Part shown: one piece after another, positions 7,996-17,021 of the stretch
Layout of the letters: every line of letters begins with the position of its first letter
Position numbering within the stretch: position 1 is the stretch's first letter
IMG/VR virus record: IMGVR_UViG_3300015208_000001
Location: 1-51,707 of that record
Direction: 5' to 3' (one strand)
DNA length: 51,707 nucleotides
Source: a virus
Notes under the pieces: generated by a model
What the model was told of the DNA's origin: nothing
The model's database searches: none
Seen by the model: the letters and a program-made list of their open reading frames with translations, nothing else
Position numbers and translations under genes: made by a program

Positions 7996-9647
7996 TTGAT
8001 GCCTAGCTGCTTCAGCACTTTCGGATCATTCATCACATCGTCAATCACGCTGCTGTCAGACTGTCCATCGTCGGCGGGTGGTGCTGCATCCGGCGGCGCG
8101 GCGTTCGGGTCGGGTGGCATTCCGTCGCCTCCTGCTAGGGGCGCGTCGGGCGCTTTGTCAACCTCATCCAACATCTGTTTAAGCATCTTTGGCTCAAACT
8201 CTTTTTGTTTAGAAACCTCTCGCACGAAGCTTTTCTGCAACTCTTTGGTGAACGTTTTTGATGGGATCGCAACCTGCCCGATCGTGGTCATTTCTGTCCC
8301 GGCTCCGGTCAAATCGACAAGCTCAAAATCATCCAATCCTGATATCGTCCAGGTCACTTTCTCGTTATGCGCGATCGCCGCTACATCCAAAATCCCTTTA
8401 GCGAAGTCTTTAACCATCGCCCCGTAGGTCGTGAGCAAGATTTCCTCCGGCTTCCGAGCCTGTCTGATCGCTTCTCCACTGGTAGATGTCACAGCATCGG
8501 CGGCTGATAGGGCGATTTGCTGCACAGTCCGATCGATGTCCCCTTCGACTTTCTCGCGATACTCCATTGAAGTGCTGAAAGAGTTGCCAGGGCGCTCTGT
8601 CCAGCCTATCGCCTCTTGCATCGTCGGGTCGAGTTGGATGTAGTAGCCCTCTCCAAACTTTTTATTCCGCTCCGTGAAATCGTCAGGGTCGCTGGTCGTG
8701 ATCGTGGGCATCGCATAGTTAGAAGCCACTAGCCCATATTCCAGTGATGCAGTCTGGTTAAAATGACTCACCTGTGGATCGTGCAGTTGGTCGGCTAACC
8801 ATAGCGAGGAGGGCAGAGCGAGAGTCACGATCGGGAACTTAAACGTGTTGCCAATATGAAAAATCGGCTTCTCATCTAGCCCGTTCACCGTCTCAATGAT
8901 TGCATCGCGCTCTGAGAGCGTTTCAAGGTTGAAGTTCTGAATCCCCTTGTCAAAGTCAGAGCCGCCCTTGTCCTCATGTTTGACTGAAAACCTGCTGACC
9001 ACGATCGAGCCATCAGGCTTTCTCTGGTAGATTGTGAAGTCATGTAATGCAATGGGATCTCCATCCCACGATTCCCGCATCCAGGAAAATCTGTGGAGCT
9101 TGGCAAACTTAAAGCCGTCGCGATCGCTCTCCCAGTCCCACAGATCGCCGCGTGGCACCAATAAGCAGTAGGGTTCATCCTCTGCCCGATCGCGCTGCTG
9201 TTTTTTCGTGCGGGTTTCGGTGGCAACGGCGGTGTCTATCTGCGCGATCGCCTTGCCTTGACCCAGTGCTTGAAGAATTGCGGATCTGAGGAATGCAATG
9301 AAGCTCGATCGACCGTCATCATCTTCAGCAGGTAACAGCGCGCCGCCTGGGAAAAACGTATCGCTCCAAAACTTGTCTTTGCTGCCCTCAAACTGAATGG
9401 GTGCGGCGAATAGCTGACTTATAAAGCGTGATGAAATCGGTGAGAGCTTGTTGAAATACCGCGCTAACTTAACCCGCTCTTTCTGAATCGCGTCAGGTCG
9501 GTTGTCTGGGTTGCTGAGTAGCTTTGATTTAATCTCAGGCGTGAGCTTAGAGCCGCCCTGCATCAGAGCATCAAGAATCTGCCAATACTCGCAAGATTCG
9601 CGGTGTGACGGATGGCGGCGTTTGAGGACATCTAAGGATGGAGGCAC
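7992..9647 (-). CDS. Portal protein
   Basis: 551 residues starting at GTG 9647, eleven bases after the start-proximal hairpin arm of leader copy I. Length, position in the head block and sequence support the call: a helical N-terminal part with LARYFNKLSP, a middle with beta segments (EPYCLLVPRGDLWDW, FKFAKLHRFSWMRESW), a long helical region (SFSTSMEYREKVEGDIDRTVQQIALSAADAV, the stem-like segment) and an acidic, Pro/Ala/Asp-rich C-terminus. Portals form the dodecameric ring through which DNA is packaged by the terminase encoded further upstream in this block. Confidence 0.8.
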   Translation of the reverse strand: MPPSLDVLKRRHPSHRESCEYWQILDALMQGGSKLTPEIKSKLLSNPDNRPDAIQKERVKLARYFNKLSPISSRFISQLFAAPIQFEGSKDKFWSDTFFPGGALLPAEDDDGRSSFIAFLRSAILQALGQGKAIAQIDTAVATETRTKKQQRDRAEDEPYCLLVPRGDLWDWESDRDGFKFAKLHRFSWMRESWDGDPIALHDFTIYQRKPDGSIVVSRFSVKHEDKGGSDFDKGIQNFNLETLSERDAIIETVNGLDEKPIFHIGNTFKFPIVTLALPSSLWLADQLHDPQVSHFNQTASLEYGLVASNYAMPTITTSDPDDFTERNKKFGEGYYIQLDPTMQEAIGWTERPGNSFSTSMEYREKVEGDIDRTVQQIALSAADAVTSTSGEAIRQARKPEEILLTTYGAMVKDFAKGILDVAAIAHNEKVTWTISGLDDFELVDLTGAGTEMTTIGQVAIPSKTFTKELQKSFVREVSKQKEFEPKMLKQMLDEVDKAPDAPLAGGDGMPPDPNAAPPDAAPPADDGQSDSSVIDDVMNDPKVLKQLGIK

Positions 9648-9714
9648 AAGGATGCAGGGTTGTGGGTTGCATCCCTGATTAGGCTAGGGCAGTCCGATTG
9701 TGGTTAGAGTTCCC
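9648..9714 (-). promoter_or_regulatory. Conserved phage leader element, copy I (portal gene)
   Basis: Minus-strand GGGAACTCTAA box directly after the TAA of the J-domain gene, then GGACTGCCC, GCCTAATC, and the start-proximal hairpin with arms AGGGATGC and GCATCCTT (8 bp including one G-U), then the GTG start. Confidence 0.8.
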
Positions 9715-11196
9715 TTAGCCCTTAGCTTTACGACGCTTGACGGCTTTGGCAACCTCTTCGCGAGTCATGCCAGTTTCGGCGGCTACCTTGTCCAGAGCGG
9801 GTGATTTCGCCTTGGGTAGCATCCGATCGTAGGATTCCTTCAGAGCCTGGAACTTCTCAACTGAGCCACCACGATCGGGGTGAGCTTTCAGAGATGCAGA
9901 ACGATAGGCGTTCTTGAGTTCAGCTACGGTAAAGTCTGCCCCCGGCTTCAGTCCCAACGATTTAGAGTCTCCGCCACTCTTAGAGAACGTGCGAGCTAAA
10001 TGAGCTTTGATAGTGCTGCGATGGTCTGAAGCCAGCCCCGGTAGTTTGAGGGCTTCGCTTCGTCCAACGCGATCGATTGTCGTTTTGTCGCCGTCTTGAA
10101 TTGCCTTATAGTCCGCGTTTGCTCGCTCTGTGCGGGTCTTGTGAGCTTTGTCTACGATCGCCTTAGAGTCTGAAATGCTTGTCTTGGGGTTAGATCTCGT
10201 CATCTTGGCGTGAATCGCGCTAGTCATCGCGTCCAGAGTCTTGATGCCTTTAGTTTGCAAATTGTGCTGATTACCCAACTGCTCGATCGTTGCCTTCTGA
10301 ATACTAGCGGCGCTTGGCTTGCCAACTCGTAGCGCGGTGTCTTTCAGCCATCCATCGACGTGAGCGTCGGTTGGTGAGGGGCTAGAGTGCTTGTGGTCGA
10401 TCGCTTCTTGAGGCTTGAGTTTTGCCTCTTTTGCTTCAGCTTGCTTACTCTCGTTTTTGGGTTCATTCTTCTCAGTTCGCTCCATCCGCCCCCCGATCGA
10501 AGCCAATGCCCCGCCCTTTCTGCGTTTGAATGGTGCGCTGCCGTGTTTAGGAGCTTTTGCAGCATCAGCTTTAGCCGATTTAAGAGCTTTTGCTTCTTGT
10601 TCTGCTTGTTTTTTGGCTAATGCCTCACGCACGATCGAGCGAGGTTTAACAGTCTGATAGGCGACCTGCGCTGCCTCTGCCTCTGATTTGCCACTGGCAA
10701 CCGCTTTTTCATGAACTTTTTGCCGCTTCACGTTGAGATCTTTATCGATCGCGTCATGCCTCTGATTTTGCGCTGCTTTGCGTTCTGCGACTGGCTTTCT
10801 TCTTTGCTTTTGCTCTGGAACTCCAGATCTGATCGCTCTAACCTCCGATGCCAGCGCTTTGACTGCAACGCTTCTCTTCTCCTCGATCGTCAGTTTGCGC
10901 CCGATCTTCTTCGCATGAGCTTTTAATTCTTTGCTGACGGATTTAACAATCCGCTGCTTAATCGCGACCTTCTTCGCCTCATCAGATCCGCCCAACTTGC
11001 TAGAAAGCTTGTCTGCGGCGTAGGTTTTAGCAATGCCGTGCTGTTTAGCGATCGATCGTGCCCGTGCGTCTCCTAGTCGTTGCGCTGATTTACCATTGAT
11101 TCCCAACGAGTACATCAGTTGAGACTTAGACAGGCTGTAATATCTGGGAATCTTACGGGCTTTAGCTTGTGCGCGAAGCTCTTTAACGGTTGCCAT
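9715..11196 (-). CDS. Large basic protein: shared N-module plus C-terminal J-domain
   Basis: 493 residues, highly basic. Residues ~1-120 are the module also found in three other proteins of this window: a SAP/Rho-N-like helix pair (LRAQAKARKIPRYYSLSKSQL) followed by basic helices ending with ALASEVRAIRSGVPE. The middle is low-complexity Lys/Ala. The C-terminal ~70 residues are a J-domain with the HPD tripeptide at 439-441 (LKAHPDRGG) and the following helix FQALKESYDRML; J-domains stimulate Hsp70 ATPase. The gene lies between portal and large terminase and has its own leader (copy J). A virion-delivered or DNA-binding effector is inferred. Confidence 0.8.
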   Translation of the reverse strand: MATVKELRAQAKARKIPRYYSLSKSQLMYSLGINGKSAQRLGDARARSIAKQHGIAKTYAADKLSSKLGGSDEAKKVAIKQRIVKSVSKELKAHAKKIGRKLTIEEKRSVAVKALASEVRAIRSGVPEQKQRRKPVAERKAAQNQRHDAIDKDLNVKRQKVHEKAVASGKSEAEAAQVAYQTVKPRSIVREALAKKQAEQEAKALKSAKADAAKAPKHGSAPFKRRKGGALASIGGRMERTEKNEPKNESKQAEAKEAKLKPQEAIDHKHSSPSPTDAHVDGWLKDTALRVGKPSAASIQKATIEQLGNQHNLQTKGIKTLDAMTSAIHAKMTRSNPKTSISDSKAIVDKAHKTRTERANADYKAIQDGDKTTIDRVGRSEALKLPGLASDHRSTIKAHLARTFSKSGGDSKSLGLKPGADFTVAELKNAYRSASLKAHPDRGGSVEKFQALKESYDRMLPKAKSPALDKVAAETGMTREEVAKAVKRRKAKG

Positions 11197-11263
11197 GAGG
11201 GTTCTGAGTGTAGCGGGTTACATCTCATCTCAGGCGTGAGCAGTCCTACGGGCTAGAGTGCCC
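11197..11263 (-). promoter_or_regulatory. Conserved phage leader element, copy J (J-domain gene)
   Basis: Minus strand: GGGCACTCTAG box five bases after the terminase stop, GGACTGCTCACGCCTGAG core, then a start-proximal hairpin whose arms are GAG(A)TGTA and TACACTC. The arm sequence differs from other copies but pairing is kept, with one bulged A. Confidence 0.8.
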
Positions 11264-11266
11264 GAA

Positions 11267-12763
11267 TCAACCCGCGATCCCGCTAAGAGGCTTTTGGCTC
11301 GACCGCTGACCCTTCGCGACCTGACTCCGATAAGGAAAGAGCGTATTAGCGAGATACCGTAATGTGTCACAAAGGTGAGATCGCATCAGATCCGACTTAT
11401 CTAACTGGTCATCCTTCCAGACCATTTGCTCCAAATCTTTCAGCAGTTCAGGGCATCGGTTGACCAATACATAGAGCCGTTCCGCCATAAACAGAGCGTT
11501 AATCGAAATCGTCGTATCTAAAACGTTGGGGTTACTTTCGCCGTAGCGCTTGCGACATTGAGGCTTCAGCCCTCTTTTCTTGAGTTCTGCCCAGACAATC
11601 TGCCAGTTCGATCGCTCACTGTTGGCGGTGCGGCTGTTGCCTGATGCGTCGCCATAGACAAAAATGTCGCCCTGATGGGTGCGGTCTGCGATCCAATTAC
11701 AGACCTCGATCGACAGTTGAAACGTGTCGCTATTGAGCAGGTAAAATTCTTTAATGCAGAATAGCTCTTTCTCTCGCTGTTGGGCGATCAGGCAGGTTGC
11801 AGGATGGCGGTTAAAGTCGAAACTCACATGAAGAGGCAACGCCGGATCATAATCAAAGTCGGCTGCATCTTGACCCGATAGACCATGTTTGGCTCGATCG
11901 AAGTAGCCGAACACCTTGCCCGTGGTGATCATCACATACTCACCGCCAAGCTCGATCGCCGCTAACTCTTTTGTATAGCTCGATTCAAGCCCCTCAACAT
12001 AGTCGGCATCTGCGTGCTTATTCTCGCGAGTTGGGCAGTTGATTGAGAGATAGATTTTCTGTTTTGCCTCATCCCGATCAGGTGAGTCAAAAAAATCATA
12101 ACCCCAGTTAAACGGGTTGTTCTTGTTAGGACTGGAGGTAATCACGCCTAGTCCTTTCATTGTCCCCTCGCCCCGCCCTAGTCGCCCGTTTAGCGTGTTG
12201 AATGCTGAACCATCGGCGTAGAGCCACTCATCAGCCCAAACCCATCTCACCTGCAAACCCCGACCCGTTTCTGTTGAGTTAGCAGTTCTCCCTGTGAACG
12301 CATCAGCAGACAACACTAGAACTGAAGCGTTGCCAATTTTGCAGAGTCTACGATCGGCGATTGATCTAGCGGTTTCTTCTGGTGTCTCCATTCGAGGAAA
12401 CAATGGGACGTGGTATTTCTCGCAGAATTCAGCCAACGCGATCAGGGTCGAGGTGGTTAGCTGTCCGTAGGAATTTGCGCTGATTAGTCCTCTTGCAGCA
12501 GGTTCAAGCAATGCCCTGGAGCAAGCAAACGCTGCTCCTGCCGTACTTTTGCCACTGTTCACCCCGCCTCTCAGAAGAACCCAGCGATACTGGAGACGAG
12601 CCAGCGAATCGGTGGGCACCAAATCAAAGAACCGTTTCTGCCCTCCCGTGTTGGGCGCAAACCCTTCTAGCGGCTGGTGAGTGACGATCGGGTTTGCCGT
12701 CGATCGCTCCCATGCCTGCTTGACCTGAATCAGTCCTGATGCCCGTCCCACTAAATAGACCAA
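11267..12763 (-). CDS. terL: Terminase large subunit
   Basis: 498 residues; start TTG 12763 or GTG 12751 (the frame has no ATG nearby), overlapping the stop of the small membrane gene. Walker A is GGVNSGKST at residues 66-74 and Walker B is VWADE at ~175-179. The C-terminal nuclease half has HVSFDFNRHPATCLIA, an acidic FVYGDASGN strand and SHLCDTLRYLAN, matching the RNase H-like nuclease of phage terminases. It translocates DNA into the prohead through the portal and cuts concatemers. The small subunit candidate is upstream at 15.7-16.4 kb, separated by an unusual insertion of the ParB-like gene, HU and a small membrane gene. Confidence 0.95.
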   Translation of the reverse strand: MVYLVGRASGLIQVKQAWERSTANPIVTHQPLEGFAPNTGGQKRFFDLVPTDSLARLQYRWVLLRGGVNSGKSTAGAAFACSRALLEPAARGLISANSYGQLTTSTLIALAEFCEKYHVPLFPRMETPEETARSIADRRLCKIGNASVLVLSADAFTGRTANSTETGRGLQVRWVWADEWLYADGSAFNTLNGRLGRGEGTMKGLGVITSSPNKNNPFNWGYDFFDSPDRDEAKQKIYLSINCPTRENKHADADYVEGLESSYTKELAAIELGGEYVMITTGKVFGYFDRAKHGLSGQDAADFDYDPALPLHVSFDFNRHPATCLIAQQREKELFCIKEFYLLNSDTFQLSIEVCNWIADRTHQGDIFVYGDASGNSRTANSERSNWQIVWAELKKRGLKPQCRKRYGESNPNVLDTTISINALFMAERLYVLVNRCPELLKDLEQMVWKDDQLDKSDLMRSHLCDTLRYLANTLFPYRSQVAKGQRSSQKPLSGIAG

Positions 12764-12924
12764 TCATCATTGAGCAGGTGTTGCAGCGCTACAAACCCTA
12801 CCGCGATCGCCGTTAGTGGCAACCACACCGGAGCCGCCCAGCTTGATAGCAGCATCCCCGAACCCATCAGCCCATTGATGCCCATGAAGAAAATTACGCC
12901 ATCGATCGCTAAACTCTTATCCAC
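12751..12924 (-). CDS. Tiny membrane protein overlapping terL start
   Basis: A 57-residue frame from GTG 12924 to TAG 12751, overlapping the beginning of terL by 13 bases. It encodes MDKSLAIDGVIFFMGINGL.. followed by a second hydrophobic segment around WLPLTAIAVGFVALQHL and an acidic tail NDDWSI, i.e. two predicted transmembrane helices and a charged C-terminus. The GCGATCGC core within it reads as AIA, as usual in cyanobacterial coding DNA. Small two-helix membrane proteins next to phage genes can be holins, but no specific family is recognised. Confidence 0.6.
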   Translation of the reverse strand: MDKSLAIDGVIFFMGINGLMGSGMLLSSWAAPVWLPLTAIAVGFVALQHLLNDDWSI

Positions 12925-12979
12925 TTGACACTCTCAAGAATTTATATTTTTATCGTTAGCGAGTTCTTAATATCCTGAG

Positions 12980-13012
12980 AACGTTGAAACTACTGAACTT
13001 CAACGTTACAAT
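12980..13012 (+). promoter_or_regulatory. Promoter and operator of the HU gene
   Basis: A sigma70-like promoter TTGAAA (12984-12989), 17-base spacer, TACAAT (13007-13012). A perfect 9-bp inverted repeat, AACGTTGAA (12980-12988) and TTCAACGTT (12999-13007), overlaps the -35 and spacer, so a dimeric repressor or HU itself could regulate the gene. A second TTGACA (12925-12930) lies further upstream. Confidence 0.65.
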
Positions 13013-13039
13013 GCCCTCGCAAGCGATAAAGAGGGTTTT

Positions 13040-13315
13040 ATGAATAAGGGCGATTTAGTAGACGCGATCGCAACCCGCGCCGAATGGACTAAGAAGGATG
13101 TTTCGATCGTGCTTGATGCCACGATCGAAACCATTATTGAAGCGGTTTCCAGTGGCGATAAAGTGTCGCTGGTCGGGTTTGGGGTGTTTGAGCGACGCGA
13201 TCGACAGGCAAGAGAGGGACGCAACCCCAAGACAGGGGAGCCGATGGCTATTCCCGCGACTCAGGTTCCCGCCTTTTCTGCAGGAAAGGGATTCAAGGAG
13301 CGGGTTACTGCCTAG
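13040..13315 (+). CDS. hup: HU-family DNA-binding protein
   Basis: 91 residues with the full HU/IHF layout: N-terminal helices (MNKGDLVDAIATRAEWTKKD), the dimer core VSLVGFGVFERRDR, and the DNA-binding arm with GRNPKTGEPMAIPAT (R-N-P-x-T-G motif and the intercalating Pro of the IPA turn). A GAGGG ribosome binding site precedes ATG. HU bends and compacts DNA; a phage copy could assist packaging, recombination or regulation. The 3' end overlaps the stop of the convergent ParB-like gene by four bases. Confidence 0.95.
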   Translation: MNKGDLVDAIATRAEWTKKDVSIVLDATIETIIEAVSSGDKVSLVGFGVFERRDRQAREGRNPKTGEPMAIPATQVPAFSAGKGFKERVTA

Positions 13316-15600
13316 CTTTTCTTGACTCTGAGCCGTTTTTGTCCTTCTCCTGATCGTCCAGTAGCTGCTTGAATACTGTCAGAATCCGATCGACTTCTGA
13401 TGCCGAGAGCTTGGGGAATTTCGGTAAGGAGTTGCTTGTGGAGGTCATCTTGTACCTGTTTTTGGTTGTCTCCGTTGGCGATGCGCTCAACGGCTTTATT
13501 GATCGCGCTTGAAACCGGACCTGATTGATTCTTGAGTTGGTCAAACACGCCTAAGACCTGGCTTGCTTGGTCAGAGATGCCCTTAGACTTCTCAGTGTCG
13601 ATCGTATTCCCTCCTCTCTCAAGTTCAGAAGCCGCCTTAGATTTGGAGACTAAGCCAAACAGCTTCTTCTCTCGACTGAGGCGAGATCGGACGTGGGCAG
13701 TCAGTTCAGCTTTCTCAAGTGCGAGGTTCTGAGTCGTCTCAGAAGCCCCAAACAAGTCGAACTGAGTTTCGGTGTGGCTTGGGGCACTCTGCACGGTATC
13801 AGCCAATTCTCGAACCACGTCATTCGTGATCTTGCGACCCTTCGACTGAGCTTTGTCGATCAGATCAACTAACTTGGCTTGATTGTCGTGGTCATGAATG
13901 CGATCGCCGATCAAAGTTGCTCTCTCGATCGGGATATCACCCTGCACAACCTTATCAAACAGATGAGGAGCCAATTTCGAGAGGGCTAACCCATCGGTGG
14001 CGACTTTCTGCTTCATCGGGATGCCCTTCTCTTCTAGCTGCTCACGGTTCATGCCTGTATCTCGCAGAAACTTAGCAGCGTCTAGGGCATTGCCAGAGCC
14101 TTCGCTCATATTGGCGAGGGCACCAATTACCCTAGCTTCTTTGGGCGTATCGACTGGCAGATAGCGAACCGCGACCTTTTCAGCCCCTAGCTTTCGGGCT
14201 AACGTGTTGCGGTTGTGCCCGTTCACTACATAGTCTTTGCCGTCTTTCGGGTCACGCCAAACGAGCATCACGCCGCCCAGATTCTCATCCCACTTGCGAA
14301 CGTCCGTTAGTGACCCACTCGCGCCCGTTTCGCCGTGAACCAGCTTGTACTGAAAGCGTTTCGGGTCGAAGTGCAGATCATGGGGTGAAACCTCTTGCAG
14401 TCCTCTAGGCTCTTTTGTTTCGCTTACGGGCTTTTTTGCGGGTTCCTCCTGATGTCCTCCGAATAAAGGCATATCAGAAGCGTGATCGGTGACTCCGAAT
14501 AGATTGGTCTGAGACTGAGTGCTAGCGATCGTGTCTCTCGATATCGCGGCTTTTCTGCCCTCTTTTGCTTTGTCATCCCAAGCTTTAGCGGCTTTTTCGT
14601 TGCCCTGACTGCGTTGGTGAGCCGCTTCCTGTTTGGCATACTTCGCCCGATCGGACGGGGTTTTCACGTCCTCAAGTTTAATTTTCTGTTCAACGGGTTC
14701 GGGTTTCGGCTCTGGCTTAGATTGCTTGGTTCCGAAGTATCTAGCCCCGCTGCCATTGCCATAGGCGCGGTATAGCTGTACTTTCTTACCGTTCGGATCT
14801 CTCCATGTTTCGGTCGTGACTTCGTTTTGGAGATCGTTATGACTGCCCAGGCTCTCCCATCCTTTCTCATGCAACTCTCTGAACCCGATCGACTTCCCTT
14901 TTTTGTCGAGTTCGATCGGCGGCTCAATTTCCGGCATGGGCTTGCGTTTGAATGCCACGATGCCACGTTTAGCTGTTGGGGTCGGGTCTTTAGACTTAAA
15001 AGCTGCGACTACTGCATTCTCATGGGTCTTGAAGTCTTGAAACAATCCCGATCGGCTATGGTTGAGCATTCGCTGACGGGCTTGGCTTCGTAGCATTGTT
15101 TCATCGCCCTTTGCCATTCCATCAGCGATCCACCCCTGCCGATCGCTCTCTTTAATCCGCTTAACGTCGATGGCTACCTGCTTATGCTGGTCGGGTGTTA
15201 GCGATTTGGTTGCCTTGGTCATCTTCTGCCCATTACCCCGCTTAGGCTTGCTCTCAGGAGTGCCCGATCGGATAGCTTTCACCTCAGAGGCTAACGCTTT
15301 GGTGGCAACGGTTCTCTTTTCTTCTTGAGTCAGCTTACGCCCCTGCTTTTTCTCTTCAGCGACAAGTCCACGCTTCACAGAGCGAAGGATTCGACCTTTA
15401 ACCAGTGCCTTTTTAACCGAACTATCGCCGCCCTCTTTGGATGCGTTGAACGCGATCGCTTTGCGGCGTGTAGTCTGCGATTTGTGGGCTTTGGCTTCAG
15501 CGCTCATGCCCAATGCTGAGAGCAGTTGGGCTTTACCAAGCTTGTAATATTTAGGAATCTTTCTGGCTTTTGCCTGAGAGCGGAGTTCTCTAACGTTCAC
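13312..15600 (-). CDS. Large basic protein: shared N-module plus ParB-like domain
   Basis: 762 residues from GTG 15600 (VNVRELRSQ), placed directly after leader copy K. Residues ~1-122 are the shared module (LRSQAKARKIPKYYKLGKAQ to KPKRGN). Residues ~400-490 are a ParB/Srx-like nuclease fold domain, with the diagnostic VVNGHNRNTLARKLG at 458-472, followed by helical HTH-like segments (~500-600). This matches the DdrB-ParB type found in phage polyvalent proteins. Two motifs, QTNLF (364-368) and QFDLF (613-617), resemble sliding-clamp-binding pentapeptides. The gene interrupts the terminase genes. Role in DNA handling after injection is inferred. Confidence 0.8.
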   Translation of the reverse strand: MNVRELRSQAKARKIPKYYKLGKAQLLSALGMSAEAKAHKSQTTRRKAIAFNASKEGGDSSVKKALVKGRILRSVKRGLVAEEKKQGRKLTQEEKRTVATKALASEVKAIRSGTPESKPKRGNGQKMTKATKSLTPDQHKQVAIDVKRIKESDRQGWIADGMAKGDETMLRSQARQRMLNHSRSGLFQDFKTHENAVVAAFKSKDPTPTAKRGIVAFKRKPMPEIEPPIELDKKGKSIGFRELHEKGWESLGSHNDLQNEVTTETWRDPNGKKVQLYRAYGNGSGARYFGTKQSKPEPKPEPVEQKIKLEDVKTPSDRAKYAKQEAAHQRSQGNEKAAKAWDDKAKEGRKAAISRDTIASTQSQTNLFGVTDHASDMPLFGGHQEEPAKKPVSETKEPRGLQEVSPHDLHFDPKRFQYKLVHGETGASGSLTDVRKWDENLGGVMLVWRDPKDGKDYVVNGHNRNTLARKLGAEKVAVRYLPVDTPKEARVIGALANMSEGSGNALDAAKFLRDTGMNREQLEEKGIPMKQKVATDGLALSKLAPHLFDKVVQGDIPIERATLIGDRIHDHDNQAKLVDLIDKAQSKGRKITNDVVRELADTVQSAPSHTETQFDLFGASETTQNLALEKAELTAHVRSRLSREKKLFGLVSKSKAASELERGGNTIDTEKSKGISDQASQVLGVFDQLKNQSGPVSSAINKAVERIANGDNQKQVQDDLHKQLLTEIPQALGIRSRSDSDSIQAATGRSGEGQKRLRVKKS

Positions 15601-15667
15601 AGAGATGCAGTGTAACGGGGTGCATCCCTGATAGAGCTAGGGCGGTCTGATTTCTCTAAGAGTGCCC
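15601..15667 (-). promoter_or_regulatory. Conserved phage leader element, copy K (ParB-like gene)
   Basis: Minus strand: GGGCACTCTTAG box that contains the TAG stop of the small terminase gene, a variant core GACCGCCC, then hairpin arms AGGGATGC and GCATCTCT (8 bp with one G-U) just before GTG. Confidence 0.8.
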
Positions 15668-16351
15668 TCTCTTTAGCAGGGTTCTCACTTCATCTACTCC
15701 AGACTCTAACAACAGACCCTCTAGACTTGCGTGAATCATCCCCTTGACCTGCTGCACTCCCTCGCTGTCGTCCTCGATCGACATAATCGATTTGAGCAAA
15801 TCCATCAGGACATTAAACTGCGTCGCATAGTCACGCCGACCAATGAACCGCTCTAGCATCCACTGAGGCGGCTGAAGTGGGGTCGTGCTCGTGGTCTTCT
15901 CACAAATCGCCTCGCCCTCGCTGCCGAACCCTTCTTTTTCGGTCGTGCGGACCTGTTCGACCCGCCCAAATATATAATCTTCTACCCAAGTCATCGCCCG
16001 ATCGCGCAGCTTGCGTTCCCTGGCTGCATACTCAGTCTCCGTGGCTATCTGGATATCGACCCGTGCCACTCTGGTAGTCTGTAGCTGCTCATGTAGCGGC
16101 TGTAGCGATGCCTGATCCCAAGACAGGGCGCGACTTTCCCAGTTCCACTTCTTAGAAATCACCCGCCATTGAGAACTGGCGCGTTTAGGCTCATGTGTCG
16201 ATCGTGCCGACTTGATCCGATCTGTGTCGATCGTGTGTCTATAGGACTGGTCAATGCTGCGGCTTGCTCCCAGGTGTAAATAGACCTGAAACCGTTGATA
16301 CCATTGATCAGGCTCATCGTTTTGCTGGTTCCAGACGGGGGATTTGTCCAC
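15656..16351 (-). CDS. terS: Terminase small subunit (candidate)
   Basis: 231 residues from GTG 16351. Residues ~25-90 contain a helix-turn-helix-like segment ending in SSQWRVISKKWNWESRALSWDQA; the W-x-W-x-x-R-A-x-x-W-D signature is typical of the N-terminal DNA-binding domain of one group of phage small terminases. The remainder is helical and acidic (oligomerisation region likely). Position at the head of the packaging block supports the call. It would recognise the packaging site, which may lie close by. Confidence 0.75.
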   Translation of the reverse strand: MDKSPVWNQQNDEPDQWYQRFQVYLHLGASRSIDQSYRHTIDTDRIKSARSTHEPKRASSQWRVISKKWNWESRALSWDQASLQPLHEQLQTTRVARVDIQIATETEYAARERKLRDRAMTWVEDYIFGRVEQVRTTEKEGFGSEGEAICEKTTSTTPLQPPQWMLERFIGRRDYATQFNVLMDLLKSIMSIEDDSEGVQQVKGMIHASLEGLLLESGVDEVRTLLKRGHS

Positions 16352-16428
16352 GCGGCGATAAATAGGGGGATGTGTCGATCGCGTCCCCTCTGAGGCGTGG
16401 GCAAGCCGTTTATGTGCCTATCATTCCC
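16352..16428 (-). promoter_or_regulatory. Conserved phage leader element, copy L (small terminase gene)
   Basis: Minus strand: a degenerate GGGAATGATAG box, the variant core GGCTTGCCCACGCCTCAG, and GGGGACGCGAT, which can pair either with TCCCC or with ATCGCCGCGT next to the GTG start. Sequence departs from the consensus while pairing potential remains. Confidence 0.65.
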
Positions 16429-16478
16429 AGATCTGTATCGGTCGATGTGTCGGTGTGTCGATCGGGCATTCTAAGAGC

Positions 16479-17021
16479 ATGGCAATCACCGTTTTCCCCC
16501 GCGACGATCGAGACTCAATCATCAACACTGAAGACTTTTCGCGAACCAAACACCCGATCACTGTGCGAGAGGTGCCTCGACACGTTGAAGATTTGACAGG
16601 CAAGATATTTACCCGCCTCACAGTCTTGAGGATTTGCAGCTATAGCCCGACTGGTGCGAAATGGTGGTGTCGCTGTAGCTGTGAGCGTGGAACCGAGAAA
16701 GCGATCTTCGCAAGTAAGCTAGTCGCGGAGAAAATCAAATCTTGCGGGTGCCTGATGCGCGAGTGTCAAGCGGCAATTAAAACAAGAAATCCCCTACACA
16801 AAAACGGCGAAAACCACGAAAGAAAGTTCATTACGATCGACGGAAAGACTCAACTGCTTTGTCAATGGCAGTGTGAACTGGGCGTAAGCCACAGCACTTA
16901 CAGGCGACGCATTGCAAGAGGTTGGAGCGTTGAGGATGCTTTAAAGATTCCTGTTCAGGTGGGAGCCACTGACGATCGCAATGAGCGATTGAAGAAAGCG
17001 AAGCTCGATCGGGAACACTAG
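16479..17021 (+). CDS. Phage zinc-finger DNA-binding protein (HNH-accessory type)
   Basis: 180 residues from ATG 16479. The core LTGKIFTRLTVL.. ..WWCRCSCERG.. ..IKSCGCL is a phage domain with CxC and CGC metal ligands, commonly found next to or fused to HNH endonucleases. The C-terminal ~45 residues (CQWQCELGVSHSTYRRRI.. RGWSVEDALKIP) form a HTH-like DNA-binding module that recurs in the HNH protein at 17.6-18.1 kb. Its TAG stop is embedded in the next leader element. Probably a homing-endonuclease relative or regulator. Confidence 0.65.
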   Translation: MAITVFPRDDRDSIINTEDFSRTKHPITVREVPRHVEDLTGKIFTRLTVLRICSYSPTGAKWWCRCSCERGTEKAIFASKLVAEKIKSCGCLMRECQAAIKTRNPLHKNGENHERKFITIDGKTQLLCQWQCELGVSHSTYRRRIARGWSVEDALKIPVQVGATDDRNERLKKAKLDREH

